Assembly: GCF_017639855.1 (NCBI RefSeq)
Contig: NZ_CP072115.1
Span: forward strand, 1,990,501-2,054,500
Length of the DNA stretch: 64,000 nucleotides
From: Streptococcus sp. zg-86
GTDB taxonomy: Bacteria > Bacillota > Bacilli > Lactobacillales > Streptococcaceae
Direction of reading: 5' to 3'
Within the stretch, counting starts at the first letter, position 1. Each line of letters begins with the position of its first letter. Under the pieces are notes generated by a model, which had not been told where the DNA came from, did not search any database, and was given only the letters and a program-made list of their open reading frames with translations. Positions 42,839-51,251 of the stretch are shown in pieces. Made by a program: the position numbers and the translations under genes.

Positions 42839-44092
42839 ATGAAACACAAATTAATCAAGAGCATGGCTCTTCTTGCTGCTACGACAAGCGTACTTGCTGC
42901 TTGTTCGTCAAACAAATCAGCTTCTAATGATTCAGCTGCTGATGGAAAATCATTGACCGTCTATGTGGATCAAGGTTACAAAGAATACATTGAATCTGCA
43001 GCGAAAAAATTTGAAGAAGATAACGGTGTTAAAGTTACTGTCAAAACAGGTGATGCACTTGGAGGACTTGATAACCTTTCTCTTGATAACCAATCTGGTT
43101 CAGCACCTGATGTGATGATGGCACCATACGACCGCGTAGGTAGCCTTGGTTCAGAAGGACAATTGTCAGAAGTAAAACTTGCTGAAACTAGCATGACGGA
43201 TGACACAACAAAAGCGCTTGTGACAAATGGTGGTAAAGTCTACGGTTCACCAGCCGTTATCGAAACACTCGTTCTTTACTACAACAAAGACTTGATTACC
43301 GAAGCACCAAAAACATTTGCTGAATTAGAAGCACTTGCAAAAGATAGTAAATATGCGTTTGCAGGAGAAAATGGTAAAACAACTGCTTTCCTTGCTGACT
43401 GGACAAACTTCTACTACACTTACGGACTCCTTGCTGGATACGGCGGATATGTGTTCGGTGACAATGGTACTAATCCAAAAGAAATTGGTTTGAACAATGA
43501 AGGTGCCGTTAAAGCGATTGAATATGCTAAAACATGGTATGGTCAATGGCCTCAAGGTCTTCAAGATACTTCTGCAGCAGCAAACCTCATCAAGACACAA
43601 TTTACAGAAGGTAAAACTGCAGCTATCATCGATGGACCATGGCAAGCAGCTTCTTACAAGGAAGCAAAAGTGAACTATGGGGTAGCAACGATTCCAACCC
43701 TTCCAAATGGTAAAGAATACCAAGCATTCGGTGGTGGTAAAGCATGGGTTATTCCAGTTGGATCACAAAACCCTGACATGGCTCAAAAATTTGTAGATTA
43801 CTTGACTTCAACTGACCAACAAAAAGCACTTTACGATATGACAAACGAAGTGCCAGCAAATACGGAAGCTCGTGAATATGCAGTAGGTAAAAAAGATGAG
43901 TTGACAAGCGCAGTTGTCGCACAATTCTCTGCTGCTCAACCGCTTCCAAATATCTCTGAAATGAGTACAGTTTGGGAGCCAGCTGCAAATATGCTCTTTG
44001 AAGCTGCAAGCGGTAAAAAAGATGCGAAAACAGCTGCAAACGATGCTGTAAAATTGATTGAAGATACCATTGCACAAAAATACGGCCAATAA
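42839..44092 (+). CDS. malX: Maltodextrin-binding lipoprotein MalX
   Basis: This is the solute-binding protein of the maltose/maltodextrin ABC importer, anchored to the membrane by lipid. The ATG at 42839 follows GGAGGGG and gives 417 residues with a lipobox VLAAC (Cys near residue 21). The long upstream frame to 42644 runs through the promoter and is rejected. The mature protein is a bacterial extracellular solute-binding protein (family 1), with IDGPWQAASYKEAKVNYGVA and FGGGKAWVIP typical of MalE-like proteins. The ATPase (MsmK type) is not in this window, as is usual because it is shared between transporters. Confidence 0.94.
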   Translation: MKHKLIKSMALLAATTSVLAACSSNKSASNDSAADGKSLTVYVDQGYKEYIESAAKKFEEDNGVKVTVKTGDALGGLDNLSLDNQSGSAPDVMMAPYDRVGSLGSEGQLSEVKLAETSMTDDTTKALVTNGGKVYGSPAVIETLVLYYNKDLITEAPKTFAELEALAKDSKYAFAGENGKTTAFLADWTNFYYTYGLLAGYGGYVFGDNGTNPKEIGLNNEGAVKAIEYAKTWYGQWPQGLQDTSAAANLIKTQFTEGKTAAIIDGPWQAASYKEAKVNYGVATIPTLPNGKEYQAFGGGKAWVIPVGSQNPDMAQKFVDYLTSTDQQKALYDMTNEVPANTEAREYAVGKKDELTSAVVAQFSAAQPLPNISEMSTVWEPAANMLFEAASGKKDAKTAANDAVKLIEDTIAQKYGQ

Positions 44093-44111
44093 ACAGAATG
44101 ACTGAATGAAA

Positions 44112-44137
44112 GGCTGGGTTGATTCCCAGTCTTTTAT
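44112..44137 (+). terminator. Intercistronic hairpin after malX
   Basis: AGGCTGGG and CCCAGTCTT form a stem with a TTGATT loop and a short T-run. It lies between malX and malC with malC still in the same direction, so it probably works as a partial terminator or a 3' stabiliser giving more binding protein than permease. Confidence 0.65.
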
Positions 44138-44186
44138 TCAAATCTCATCATTACCAACTATCGCTTACTAGAAAGGAGATTTTAGG

Positions 44187-45479
44187 ATGACCCAACAAAA
44201 CCCTAGTAAAGCCCTCCTATTGTCCTTGATTCCAGGTCTTGGACAACTCTATAATAAACAAAAAGCAAAAGGCTTCATCTTTCTTGGAGTAACGATTGCT
44301 TTCTTGCTCTATCTCATGACAATCGCTTCTGGAGAAATTGTCAACCTCATCACACTGGGAAGCCAACGAGGACGTGATAATTCCCTCTTCATGCTGATTC
44401 GTGGTTCCTTCCACCTCATCATCATTATTATCTATCTATTCTTTTATTTCTTAAACCTGAAAGATGCAAAAGATACGGCAAAACGTTGGAATAGTGGCAT
44501 TCCTGTCACCACAACCCTCAAAGGTATGTTCCAAAATATCTATGAGAATGGTTTTCCCTATCTCTTGATTATTCCGTCTTACGTAGCCATGACCTTTGCG
44601 ATTATCTTCCCTGTTGTGGTAACGCTTTTGATTGCCTTTACCAACTATGACTTTCAACATTTACCACCAGGTGCCTTGTTGGACTGGGTTGGTCTTGCCA
44701 ACTTCTCTAATATCTGGTCATTGAGTACCTTCCGCAGTGCCTTTGGATCTGTCTTATCTTGGACCATTATTTGGGCTCTATGCGCTTCAACTGCTCAGAT
44801 TGTCATCGGTATTTTAACAGCTATTGTAGCTAACCAGCCTTTTATCAAAGGAAAGCGTATTTTTGGGGTTATCTTCTTGTTGCCGTGGGCAGTTCCTGCT
44901 TTTGTTACTATTTTGACCTTCAGTAATATGTTCAACGATAGCGTTGGGGCAATCAATACGCAGGTTCTTCCATTCTTGAGTAAATTCTTGCCATTTATTG
45001 ATAATTTCCTCATTCCATGGAAAACAGACCCATTCTGGACAAAAGTTGCCTTAATCATGATGCAGGCTTGGCTTGGTTTCCCATATATCTACGTATTGAC
45101 TTTAGGAATTTTACAATCTATTCCAAACGATTTGTACGAAGCTGCTTATATCGATGGGGCAAGTCCTTGGCAAAAATTCCGCAGCATTACCTTCCCAATG
45201 ATTCTTGCGGTGGCTGCACCAACCTTGATTAGTCAGTATACCTTCAACTTCAACAATTTCTCTATCATCTACCTTTTCAACAATGGGGGACCTGGTAGTG
45301 TCGGTGGCGGAGCTGGTTCAACAGATATCTTGATTTCATGGATTTATAAATTGACTACGGGAACGTCTCCACAATACTCCATGGCAGCAGCCGTGACATT
45401 GATTATTTCGATGATTGTCATCAGTATCTCCATGATTGCTTTCAAGAAATTAAACGCCTTTGAAATGGAGGACGTATAA
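44187..45479 (+). CDS. malC: Maltodextrin ABC transporter permease MalC
   Basis: This is the MalF-type permease subunit. Its 430 residues have about eight hydrophobic segments; the long N-terminal part (IPGLGQLYNKQKAKGF) is typical of streptococcal MalC. The EAA loop that contacts the ATPase is EAAYIDGASPWQKFRSITFP (about 315-334). The start has GAAAGGAG upstream. malD begins one base after the stop codon. Confidence 0.95.
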   Translation: MTQQNPSKALLLSLIPGLGQLYNKQKAKGFIFLGVTIAFLLYLMTIASGEIVNLITLGSQRGRDNSLFMLIRGSFHLIIIIIYLFFYFLNLKDAKDTAKRWNSGIPVTTTLKGMFQNIYENGFPYLLIIPSYVAMTFAIIFPVVVTLLIAFTNYDFQHLPPGALLDWVGLANFSNIWSLSTFRSAFGSVLSWTIIWALCASTAQIVIGILTAIVANQPFIKGKRIFGVIFLLPWAVPAFVTILTFSNMFNDSVGAINTQVLPFLSKFLPFIDNFLIPWKTDPFWTKVALIMMQAWLGFPYIYVLTLGILQSIPNDLYEAAYIDGASPWQKFRSITFPMILAVAAPTLISQYTFNFNNFSIIYLFNNGGPGSVGGGAGSTDILISWIYKLTTGTSPQYSMAAAVTLIISMIVISISMIAFKKLNAFEMEDV

Positions 45480-45480
45480 G

Positions 45481-46323
45481 ATGAAACTTTCCGTAAAATT
45501 CAAACGTCGTGTTAGCCAGACCTTGACCTATCTCTACTTGATTGTCTTGTCTGTCATTATCATCTACCCACTATTGATTACCATTATGTCTGCCTTCAAA
45601 TCAGGCAACGTTGTGGCCTTCAAGTTGGATGGAAACATTAACTTTACTCTAGAGAATTTTAGCAAACTGTTTAGCGAAACCTTATACGGCACTTGGTACC
45701 TCAATACCTTGATTATAGCCCTCTTGACAATGGTTGTCCAAACCAGTATAGTGGTACTAGCAGGATACGCTTATAGTCGTTATAATTTCCTCGCTCGTAA
45801 ACAAAGTTTAATTTTCTTCTTGATTATCCAAATGGTGCCGACTATGGCTGCCCTCACGGCCTTCTTCGTCATGGCCTTGATGTTAAATGCCCTCAACCAA
45901 AGCTGGTTCCTCATCTTCTTGTATGTCGGTGGTGGAATTCCAATGAATGCTTGGTTGATGAAAGGTTACTTTGATACGGTGCCAATCTCTCTTGATGAAT
46001 CTGCAAAACTCGACGGTGCTGGACACTTCAGACGTTTCTGGCAAATCGTTCTCCCTCTTGTTCGTCCAATGATTGCTGTACAAGCACTTTGGGCATTTAT
46101 GGGACCGTTTGGCGATTACATCTTATCTAAGTTCTTACTTCGTGAGAAAGAATACTATACCGTTGCCGTTGGTCTTCAGACCTTTGTCAACGATGCGAAA
46201 AATTTGAAAATCGCATATTTTGCTGCTGGGGCGATTCTCATTGCTCTGCCAATCTGTACCTTATTCTTCTTCCTTCAAAAGAACTTTGTATCTGGTTTAA
46301 CGAGTGGTGGTGACAAGGGATAA
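45481..46323 (+). CDS. malD: Maltodextrin ABC transporter permease MalD
   Basis: This is the MalG-type permease subunit, 280 residues from the ATG at 45481 (GGAGGACGT upstream, inside the malC end). The open frame to 45460 would overlap malC and is not used. There are six hydrophobic segments; the EAA loop reads DESAKLDGAGHFRRFWQIVLP (about 178-198). It pairs with MalC to form the channel for maltodextrins delivered by MalX. Confidence 0.95.
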   Translation: MKLSVKFKRRVSQTLTYLYLIVLSVIIIYPLLITIMSAFKSGNVVAFKLDGNINFTLENFSKLFSETLYGTWYLNTLIIALLTMVVQTSIVVLAGYAYSRYNFLARKQSLIFFLIIQMVPTMAALTAFFVMALMLNALNQSWFLIFLYVGGGIPMNAWLMKGYFDTVPISLDESAKLDGAGHFRRFWQIVLPLVRPMIAVQALWAFMGPFGDYILSKFLLREKEYYTVAVGLQTFVNDAKNLKIAYFAAGAILIALPICTLFFFLQKNFVSGLTSGGDKG

Positions 46324-46433
46324 TCTTTTGTCCCACCTTTTCTTGTGGTCGAGATAAACATATGTGCGAGGAGAACGAAGTGAACTAAGAAAGCCCAACG
46401 TCGTACTGATGATAACTGTTCAATACAAAACGA

Positions 46434-46595
46434 AGAACCTGTATGCACAAGAGAAGTGCTATTATATAAGAGATAGTTTTTCGCTAATCAAGGCAATTTT
46501 TTGAGGGAATACTGACTGTATTTTGAAAAAAACTAACGATGAGGAACTTAGAAACTAGCCTTAGATGGAAGTGCAAAACTGTGAATACAGGTTCT
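46434..46595. repeat. 162-bp inverted-repeat element between malD and malA
   Basis: The ends AGAACCTGTATgCAC (46434-46448) and GTGaATACAGGTTCT (46581-46595) are inverted repeats matching at 14 of 15 positions. A nested pair, TAGTTTTT/AAAAACTA, lies inside. There is no coding capacity. It looks like another small mobile element, or a large hairpin in the mal transcript, unrelated to the RUP-like and BOX-like copies. The 110 bp before it hold nothing I can name. Confidence 0.55.
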
Positions 46596-46621
46596 AAAGA
46601 ACGATAGAAATGAGGATGCCT

Positions 46622-47404
46622 ATGTTACCCTACCCCTTTTCTTACTTTTCCAGTCTCGTAAAACCACAAAAGATGTTTGCCAATCGGCATGCGTTAACAC
46701 TTTGGCAACGTTTCTTTACAACGATTTTTCTGATTGCTCTTTTGGTCATTCCTTCGTCTTTGCAAACCGTTCAATTGACCAGCTACCCGCTGGATCAGTT
46801 TATCGACGGTATTTATGACCCCTTAACAGAACAAGTCATGGCAGACTTGGCTAGCCATAGCCAATTGGATAATGGACGATTGACCTATACTGGAACAGCT
46901 ACCTATTCAGATATTACATTCGGTCAGAAAATACCACAAAGTATTGGTTTTACTTACCAATTCAATACTGAACAGCTGACCATTCGTAAAGGGGAAACCA
47001 CCTTGGTCGAAACACCTTATCAGGGATTTGAAACAAGTAGCTTCCAAAGTAAAGAGAGCTTAACAGCTGCTATTTCACAGGCCTGGTATCAGCAGAATCG
47101 TTTGCCTATCAGCCTCACCATTACCCTCATTTCTGCCCTGCTTTTAGGCTCAAATTTGCTCTTTATCATCCTTGGAGCAACCTTCTTCCTCTATCTAACG
47201 AAAAAATCCAAACTCTTTCATCTGCAGTCCGTCAAGGAATGCTATAATCTATCCCTGAACTGTCTTGGTTTGCCAACGATTATCGCTTGTTTTGTCGGTT
47301 TATTTGGACAAACGGTGACGACAGTCATGACAGTACAAAATATCTTATTTGTCCTTGTCTTACTCTGGGTATTTTTTACCACAAAATTTCGGGATCGTGC
47401 TTAG
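46622..47404 (+). CDS. malA: Maltodextrin utilisation membrane protein MalA
   Basis: This 260-residue membrane protein (DUF1189 type) sits between the transporter and malR, as in pneumococcal malXCDAR. An N-terminal hydrophobic helix (about 26-47) and three further C-terminal helices enclose an outer domain of about 130 residues. Of several in-frame ATGs I chose 46622, seven bases after GAGG; 46610 and 46616 are possible. Its biochemical role is not established. The gene is separated from malD by an inverted-repeat element that may change its expression. Confidence 0.8.
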   Translation: MLPYPFSYFSSLVKPQKMFANRHALTLWQRFFTTIFLIALLVIPSSLQTVQLTSYPLDQFIDGIYDPLTEQVMADLASHSQLDNGRLTYTGTATYSDITFGQKIPQSIGFTYQFNTEQLTIRKGETTLVETPYQGFETSSFQSKESLTAAISQAWYQQNRLPISLTITLISALLLGSNLLFIILGATFFLYLTKKSKLFHLQSVKECYNLSLNCLGLPTIIACFVGLFGQTVTTVMTVQNILFVLVLLWVFFTTKFRDRA

Positions 47405-47413
47405 GAGGTTTGT

Positions 47414-48397
47414 ATGCGTGCTACCATTAAAGATGTTGCAAAACTAGCAGGGGTTTCACCCTCAACTGTTACTCGTGTCATTCAAAACAGCTCTGCTATT
47501 AGCCAAAAAACAAAAGACAGTGTCAGAAAGGCCATGGCAGAACTCAACTATCATCCCAATCTCAATGCCCGAAGTCTGGTTAGTAGCTACACTCAGGTCA
47601 TTGGTCTAGTTCTACCAGATGATTCTGATATTTTCTATCAAAACCCTTTCTTTCCAACAGCTCTACGTGGCATTTCTCAGGTAGCAGCCGACCATAATTA
47701 TGCCATTCAAATCAGCACTGGAAAAGATGAAAAACAACGCCTTGAAGCGATTTCTCAAATGGTCTACGGCCGGCGGGTAGATGGGCTAATTTTCCTTTAC
47801 TCAAAGCCTGATGATCCCCTCGTACAGCTAGCTATTCAACATAATTTTCCATTTCTAATCTTGGGAAAGGCTGCATCGCCTTTTATTTCCCTAGTCGACA
47901 ATGACAATATCCAAGCTGCCTTTGAAGCAACCAGCTATTTTATCCAAAAAGGCTATAAAAACCCAGCTTTTGTCGCTGGAAATAAGGAGCTCGTGGTATC
48001 ACAAGACCGCTATAAAGGGTATAAAAAGGCACTCAAAGCCTACAATATTCCCCTTGATGATAGTAAGGTCAAATTTAGCTCTGGTTTCCTCTTAGAAGAC
48101 AGCAGTTACAAAATCATGAAAAAACTCATGAAACAAAAACCAGATGCTATTGTCACCACAGATACCATGGTAGCGGAAGGTATTCTACATTATCTGAATG
48201 AAATCAATGTACAGTTACCAATTATTTCCTTTGACTCTGTCAAACCAAAACTTGCAATTGATGCCTACGTGGACGTTCATGCCATTCAATTAGGACGTGT
48301 CGCCTGCGATACCCTACTGCAGATTATCAATGATAGCAAGGAAGAAAAACAAATTTGCTATCGCCGTGTGATTCCACATACCATTACTGAACTTTAG
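47414..48397 (+). CDS. malR: Maltose operon repressor MalR (LacI family)
   Basis: This 327-residue LacI/GalR repressor has an N-terminal HTH (ATIKDVAKLAGVSPSTVTRVIQN, residues 2-24), a hinge helix (NARSLVSS) and a periplasmic-binding-like ligand domain. It is expected to bind the two GCAAACGTTTGC palindromes at malQ (42588) and malX (42777) and release them with maltose or maltodextrin. TTAGGAGG precedes the start, 10 nt after malA. Confidence 0.93.
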   Translation: MRATIKDVAKLAGVSPSTVTRVIQNSSAISQKTKDSVRKAMAELNYHPNLNARSLVSSYTQVIGLVLPDDSDIFYQNPFFPTALRGISQVAADHNYAIQISTGKDEKQRLEAISQMVYGRRVDGLIFLYSKPDDPLVQLAIQHNFPFLILGKAASPFISLVDNDNIQAAFEATSYFIQKGYKNPAFVAGNKELVVSQDRYKGYKKALKAYNIPLDDSKVKFSSGFLLEDSSYKIMKKLMKQKPDAIVTTDTMVAEGILHYLNEINVQLPIISFDSVKPKLAIDAYVDVHAIQLGRVACDTLLQIINDSKEEKQICYRRVIPHTITEL

Positions 48398-48414
48398 AAA
48401 GGAGCCATTGGCTC

Positions 48415-50463
48415 ATGGCCTTACGACAATTTAAAGCCTACCTTGATGACCAAGCAAGCATCCGTATTCTGCTTGAAAAACGCTTTGATCATCCTGATAT
48501 GACCTTCCACATTGCCTCTCATCAAGCAGAAGAGGAATTAGTTATCCACAGCCGCATGGAGCAAGGTGAGACCGTAACCTATTTTCTAGCGAGTCTTCAT
48601 CCCCTTCACTTGGCAGGTGATTACACCATTTACGATCAGGATCGGAATACGGCTGAATTAGCCTATGGACAAATTGTCCGCTCTCATCTCTTTGAACAAA
48701 CCTTTACTTATGACGGCGATGACCTCGGTTCTCACTACAGTCCAACTCACACTCAGTTTAAACTGTGGGCGCCGATTTCAAAAGCTGTCTTTCTAGTCCT
48801 TGAAGGCAAACCTTATGCCATGGACAGACAAGAAAAAGGTGTCTGGCAAGTAACGATCACAGGCGATTTAGACGGTGCTAGCTACCATTATCTCCACAAG
48901 GTCAATGGAGAATGGATTTCTGTCCATGATCCTTATGCTCTATCTTCTAAAGCAAACTCTGGTGATAGCTACGTTATCAATCCAACCAAACTCGCTACAC
49001 CACGCCGCGCTCGTAGTCAAATACCAGCTGCACAAGCCATTATCTATGAAATGAGCGTTCGTGACTTCTCTCAACAAGCAAGCGCAGGATTCCAACATGC
49101 TGGTCAATTCCTTGGTTTAACGGAATCACCTCAGCAAGAAGGAATGCACCTTGGAATGGACTATATCAAGGAGCTCGGAGTAACCCATATCCAGCTCATG
49201 CCCCTCTATGATTTTGGTAGTGTGGATGAGAATTATCCACAGCTTGTGTATAACTGGGGATATGACCCCGTACAATACAATACTCCTGAAGGATCTTTCT
49301 CTAGCAATCCCAATGATCCTTATACACGCATTCAGGAATTACAGACTGCCATTCAAGCCTATCACGATTCCGACATCAGCGTTATCATGGACGTTGTCTA
49401 TAACCATGTCTACCACGCTGAAGAATATGCTTTTGAGCGTATTGTCCCTGGCTATTTCTATCGCTATCAAGAAAATGGTCTCCGAACAGACGGTACCTTC
49501 TGTGGAAATGATGTGGCTAGCGAACGCAGTATGGTTCGTAACTACATCAAACAATCCCTCCGTCAATGGACAACTCTTTATGGATTTGATGGATTCCGCT
49601 TTGACCTTATGGGTATTCTTGATGTCGAAACCATGAACCAAATTGAGAGCGAACTTCGAACACTCCACCCAAACATTTATCTATATGGTGAAGGATGGAA
49701 AATGGCAACAGGTCTCGATTTTGATCAATTAGCGCATCAATACAATGCAGAAAAACTGCCAACACTTGCCTTTTTCAACGATGATTACCGTGATACAGTA
49801 AAAAAAGTCCTGCTCAATCCAGAGCGTTTGGTCACAAAACAACTACACGAAAAAATCCAACACCTCTTAACAGGAAGTCGTTTCAGTCATTTCCTCAATC
49901 CTGAACAATCTGTCAATTATATTGAATGCCATGACAATGCGACAGCCTTTGATTATTTCCACATCGAAAAACCTAACTGGACACCGCAGCAGCAAAAACG
50001 CGCAGCTAGCTTTGGACTTCAACTAATCCTCATCTCACAAGGTATCGCCTTTCTTCATAGCGGACAAGAATTTTTCCGCACCAAAGATGAAATCGACAAT
50101 ACATATAATATTCCAGACCAGGTGAACCGCCTTGACTGGGAAAGGGCTATTTGCTACCGCGAGCATATCCAGTTTATCCGTGAATTGATTGCTTTCCGCA
50201 AAGAGCACCCCAGTCTTACACAAGCGGATTACCAAATCATTCAAACCAGCTGTGATTTCTACTGGCTAACTGAATATGTCCTACGCTACACCGTCACATC
50301 AGATACAGAAAGGATTCAATTTATTATCAATTTCTCAAATGATGATATCACTTATGAAAAAGAAGCAACTCAAACCGTCCGCTTCACCTTTCCACCAATG
50401 AGCGAAGATAGCGAGCAAATCATTCTGGCGGGTCAGAGTATCTGTATTTTAGAAGATAAGTAG
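48415..50463 (+). CDS. pulA: Type I pullulanase (GH13), cytoplasmic
   Basis: This debranching enzyme cleaves alpha-1,6 bonds of pullulan and branched maltodextrins. Its 682 residues comprise an N-terminal starch-binding-like region, a CBM48 domain (about 110-200) and a GH13 barrel. The pullulanase signature YNWGYDP is at about 281-287. Catalytic residues are in DGFRFDLMG (nucleophile Asp), LYGEGW (acid/base Glu) and ECHDN. There is no signal peptide or LPXTG anchor, so it works inside the cell on imported branched dextrins, unlike the surface pullulanases of some streptococci. It lies 17 nt after malR, apparently in the same operon. Confidence 0.93.
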   Translation: MALRQFKAYLDDQASIRILLEKRFDHPDMTFHIASHQAEEELVIHSRMEQGETVTYFLASLHPLHLAGDYTIYDQDRNTAELAYGQIVRSHLFEQTFTYDGDDLGSHYSPTHTQFKLWAPISKAVFLVLEGKPYAMDRQEKGVWQVTITGDLDGASYHYLHKVNGEWISVHDPYALSSKANSGDSYVINPTKLATPRRARSQIPAAQAIIYEMSVRDFSQQASAGFQHAGQFLGLTESPQQEGMHLGMDYIKELGVTHIQLMPLYDFGSVDENYPQLVYNWGYDPVQYNTPEGSFSSNPNDPYTRIQELQTAIQAYHDSDISVIMDVVYNHVYHAEEYAFERIVPGYFYRYQENGLRTDGTFCGNDVASERSMVRNYIKQSLRQWTTLYGFDGFRFDLMGILDVETMNQIESELRTLHPNIYLYGEGWKMATGLDFDQLAHQYNAEKLPTLAFFNDDYRDTVKKVLLNPERLVTKQLHEKIQHLLTGSRFSHFLNPEQSVNYIECHDNATAFDYFHIEKPNWTPQQQKRAASFGLQLILISQGIAFLHSGQEFFRTKDEIDNTYNIPDQVNRLDWERAICYREHIQFIRELIAFRKEHPSLTQADYQIIQTSCDFYWLTEYVLRYTVTSDTERIQFIINFSNDDITYEKEATQTVRFTFPPMSEDSEQIILAGQSICILEDK

Positions 50464-50481
50464 CACTTACCGATAGAACAC

Positions 50482-50519
50482 AAAATCACTAACCAGTTTA
50501 TAGCTGATTAGTGATTTTT
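50482..50519 (+). terminator. Terminator of the mal operon
   Basis: AAAATCACTAA and TTAGTGATTTT pair around a loop containing CCAGTTTATAGCTGA, followed by T-rich sequence, just after pulA. Confidence 0.85.
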
Positions 50520-50524
50520 GATTT

Positions 50525-50687
50525 TATATTAGATTGAGAAAGGAATAGGAAAAGGCAAGGAGCTGCAGATAGAACTAGCGTTAATTGAGGATTACTCCAT
50601 AATCCCTATTTCCAACCTTCAACAGTCCACTGGACTATTGAAGCAAAGCGACTGAACGATGTCCTAACCTTTATTCAATTCACTATA
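50525..50687. repeat. RUP-like element carrying a BOX-like module
   Basis: Ends are related to the copy at 4663 (left end degraded to TATATTAGATTGAG; right TTTATTCAATTCACTATA). The interior has gained about 60 bp (50586-50647) that matches, in reverse orientation, the two-hairpin module of the BOX-like copies at 5872 and 21971. Confidence 0.7.
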
Positions 50688-50708
50688 TGTATGTGCCGCA
50701 ATAAGCAA

Positions 50709-51158
50709 TCACACCAACTCCATAATCTTTTTCCCTACTCGTTCAATATCATTTTGGAGACCACGAAGTTCGAAGTTAGCAAGCACAGGAAAACCAAATC
50801 GTTCTGCATATTGCTTAGCCGTTAGGCAGTATTGATTGTTGAAATTCCGATTGCCGGAACCAATAATGCCAAGGCACTTATCCACATTTCCTCCATAGGC
50901 GATAAAATCGCCTAGCGGATTAGTCAAAATCTCAACATCGCCATTGTCCACACCATTTCCACCTTCCAAATAGGTTGGTAAAAAGGCGACAAAAGGTCCA
51001 TCCAATTCGTAAAAAGGAATATCCTGTTTGACCAAATCCTTGACATGCACCTGCTCGACCTGCAAATCAGACTGAAATTGTAAAAAAGTAGTCAAGCGCT
51101 TCACAAAACTTTCCGTATTTCCACTTAGGCTAATATAAACAAGATAGACTTTCTTCAT
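50709..51158 (-). CDS. nrdI: NrdI flavodoxin-like protein (class Ib ribonucleotide reductase)
   Basis: NrdI is the FMN protein that supplies oxidant to assemble the dimanganese-tyrosyl radical cofactor of NrdF. It has 149 residues from the ATG at 51158 (GGAG upstream); the longer frame starts inside the NrdR box region and is rejected. The phosphate-binding loop is SLSGNTESF (about 9-17), and the flavin loops include PTYLEGGN and GSGNRNFNNQYC. It stands alone, with no nrdE/nrdF/nrdH beside it. Two consensus NrdR boxes overlap its promoter. Confidence 0.93.
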   Translation of the reverse strand: MKKVYLVYISLSGNTESFVKRLTTFLQFQSDLQVEQVHVKDLVKQDIPFYELDGPFVAFLPTYLEGGNGVDNGDVEILTNPLGDFIAYGGNVDKCLGIIGSGNRNFNNQYCLTAKQYAERFGFPVLANFELRGLQNDIERVGKKIMELV

Positions 51159-51175
51159 CTCTTCTCCAATCAAAA

Positions 51176-51229
51176 ACACAATATATAGAATATAACTACC
51201 ATTTTATAACTATATATTGTGTTTGTCAA
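51176..51229 (-). promoter_or_regulatory. nrdI promoter with two NrdR boxes
   Basis: The minus-strand -35 TTGACA (51224-51229) and -10 TAAAAT (51201-51206) are 17 bp apart. Box 2 (51207-51222, containing CTATATATTGTGT) fills the spacer; box 1 (51176-51191, ACACAATATATAG) lies past the start. The boxes begin exactly 31 bp apart, the three-turn spacing of NrdR sites. Confidence 0.88.
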
Positions 51230-51251
51230 TCCATACACAGGCTCCTGAACC

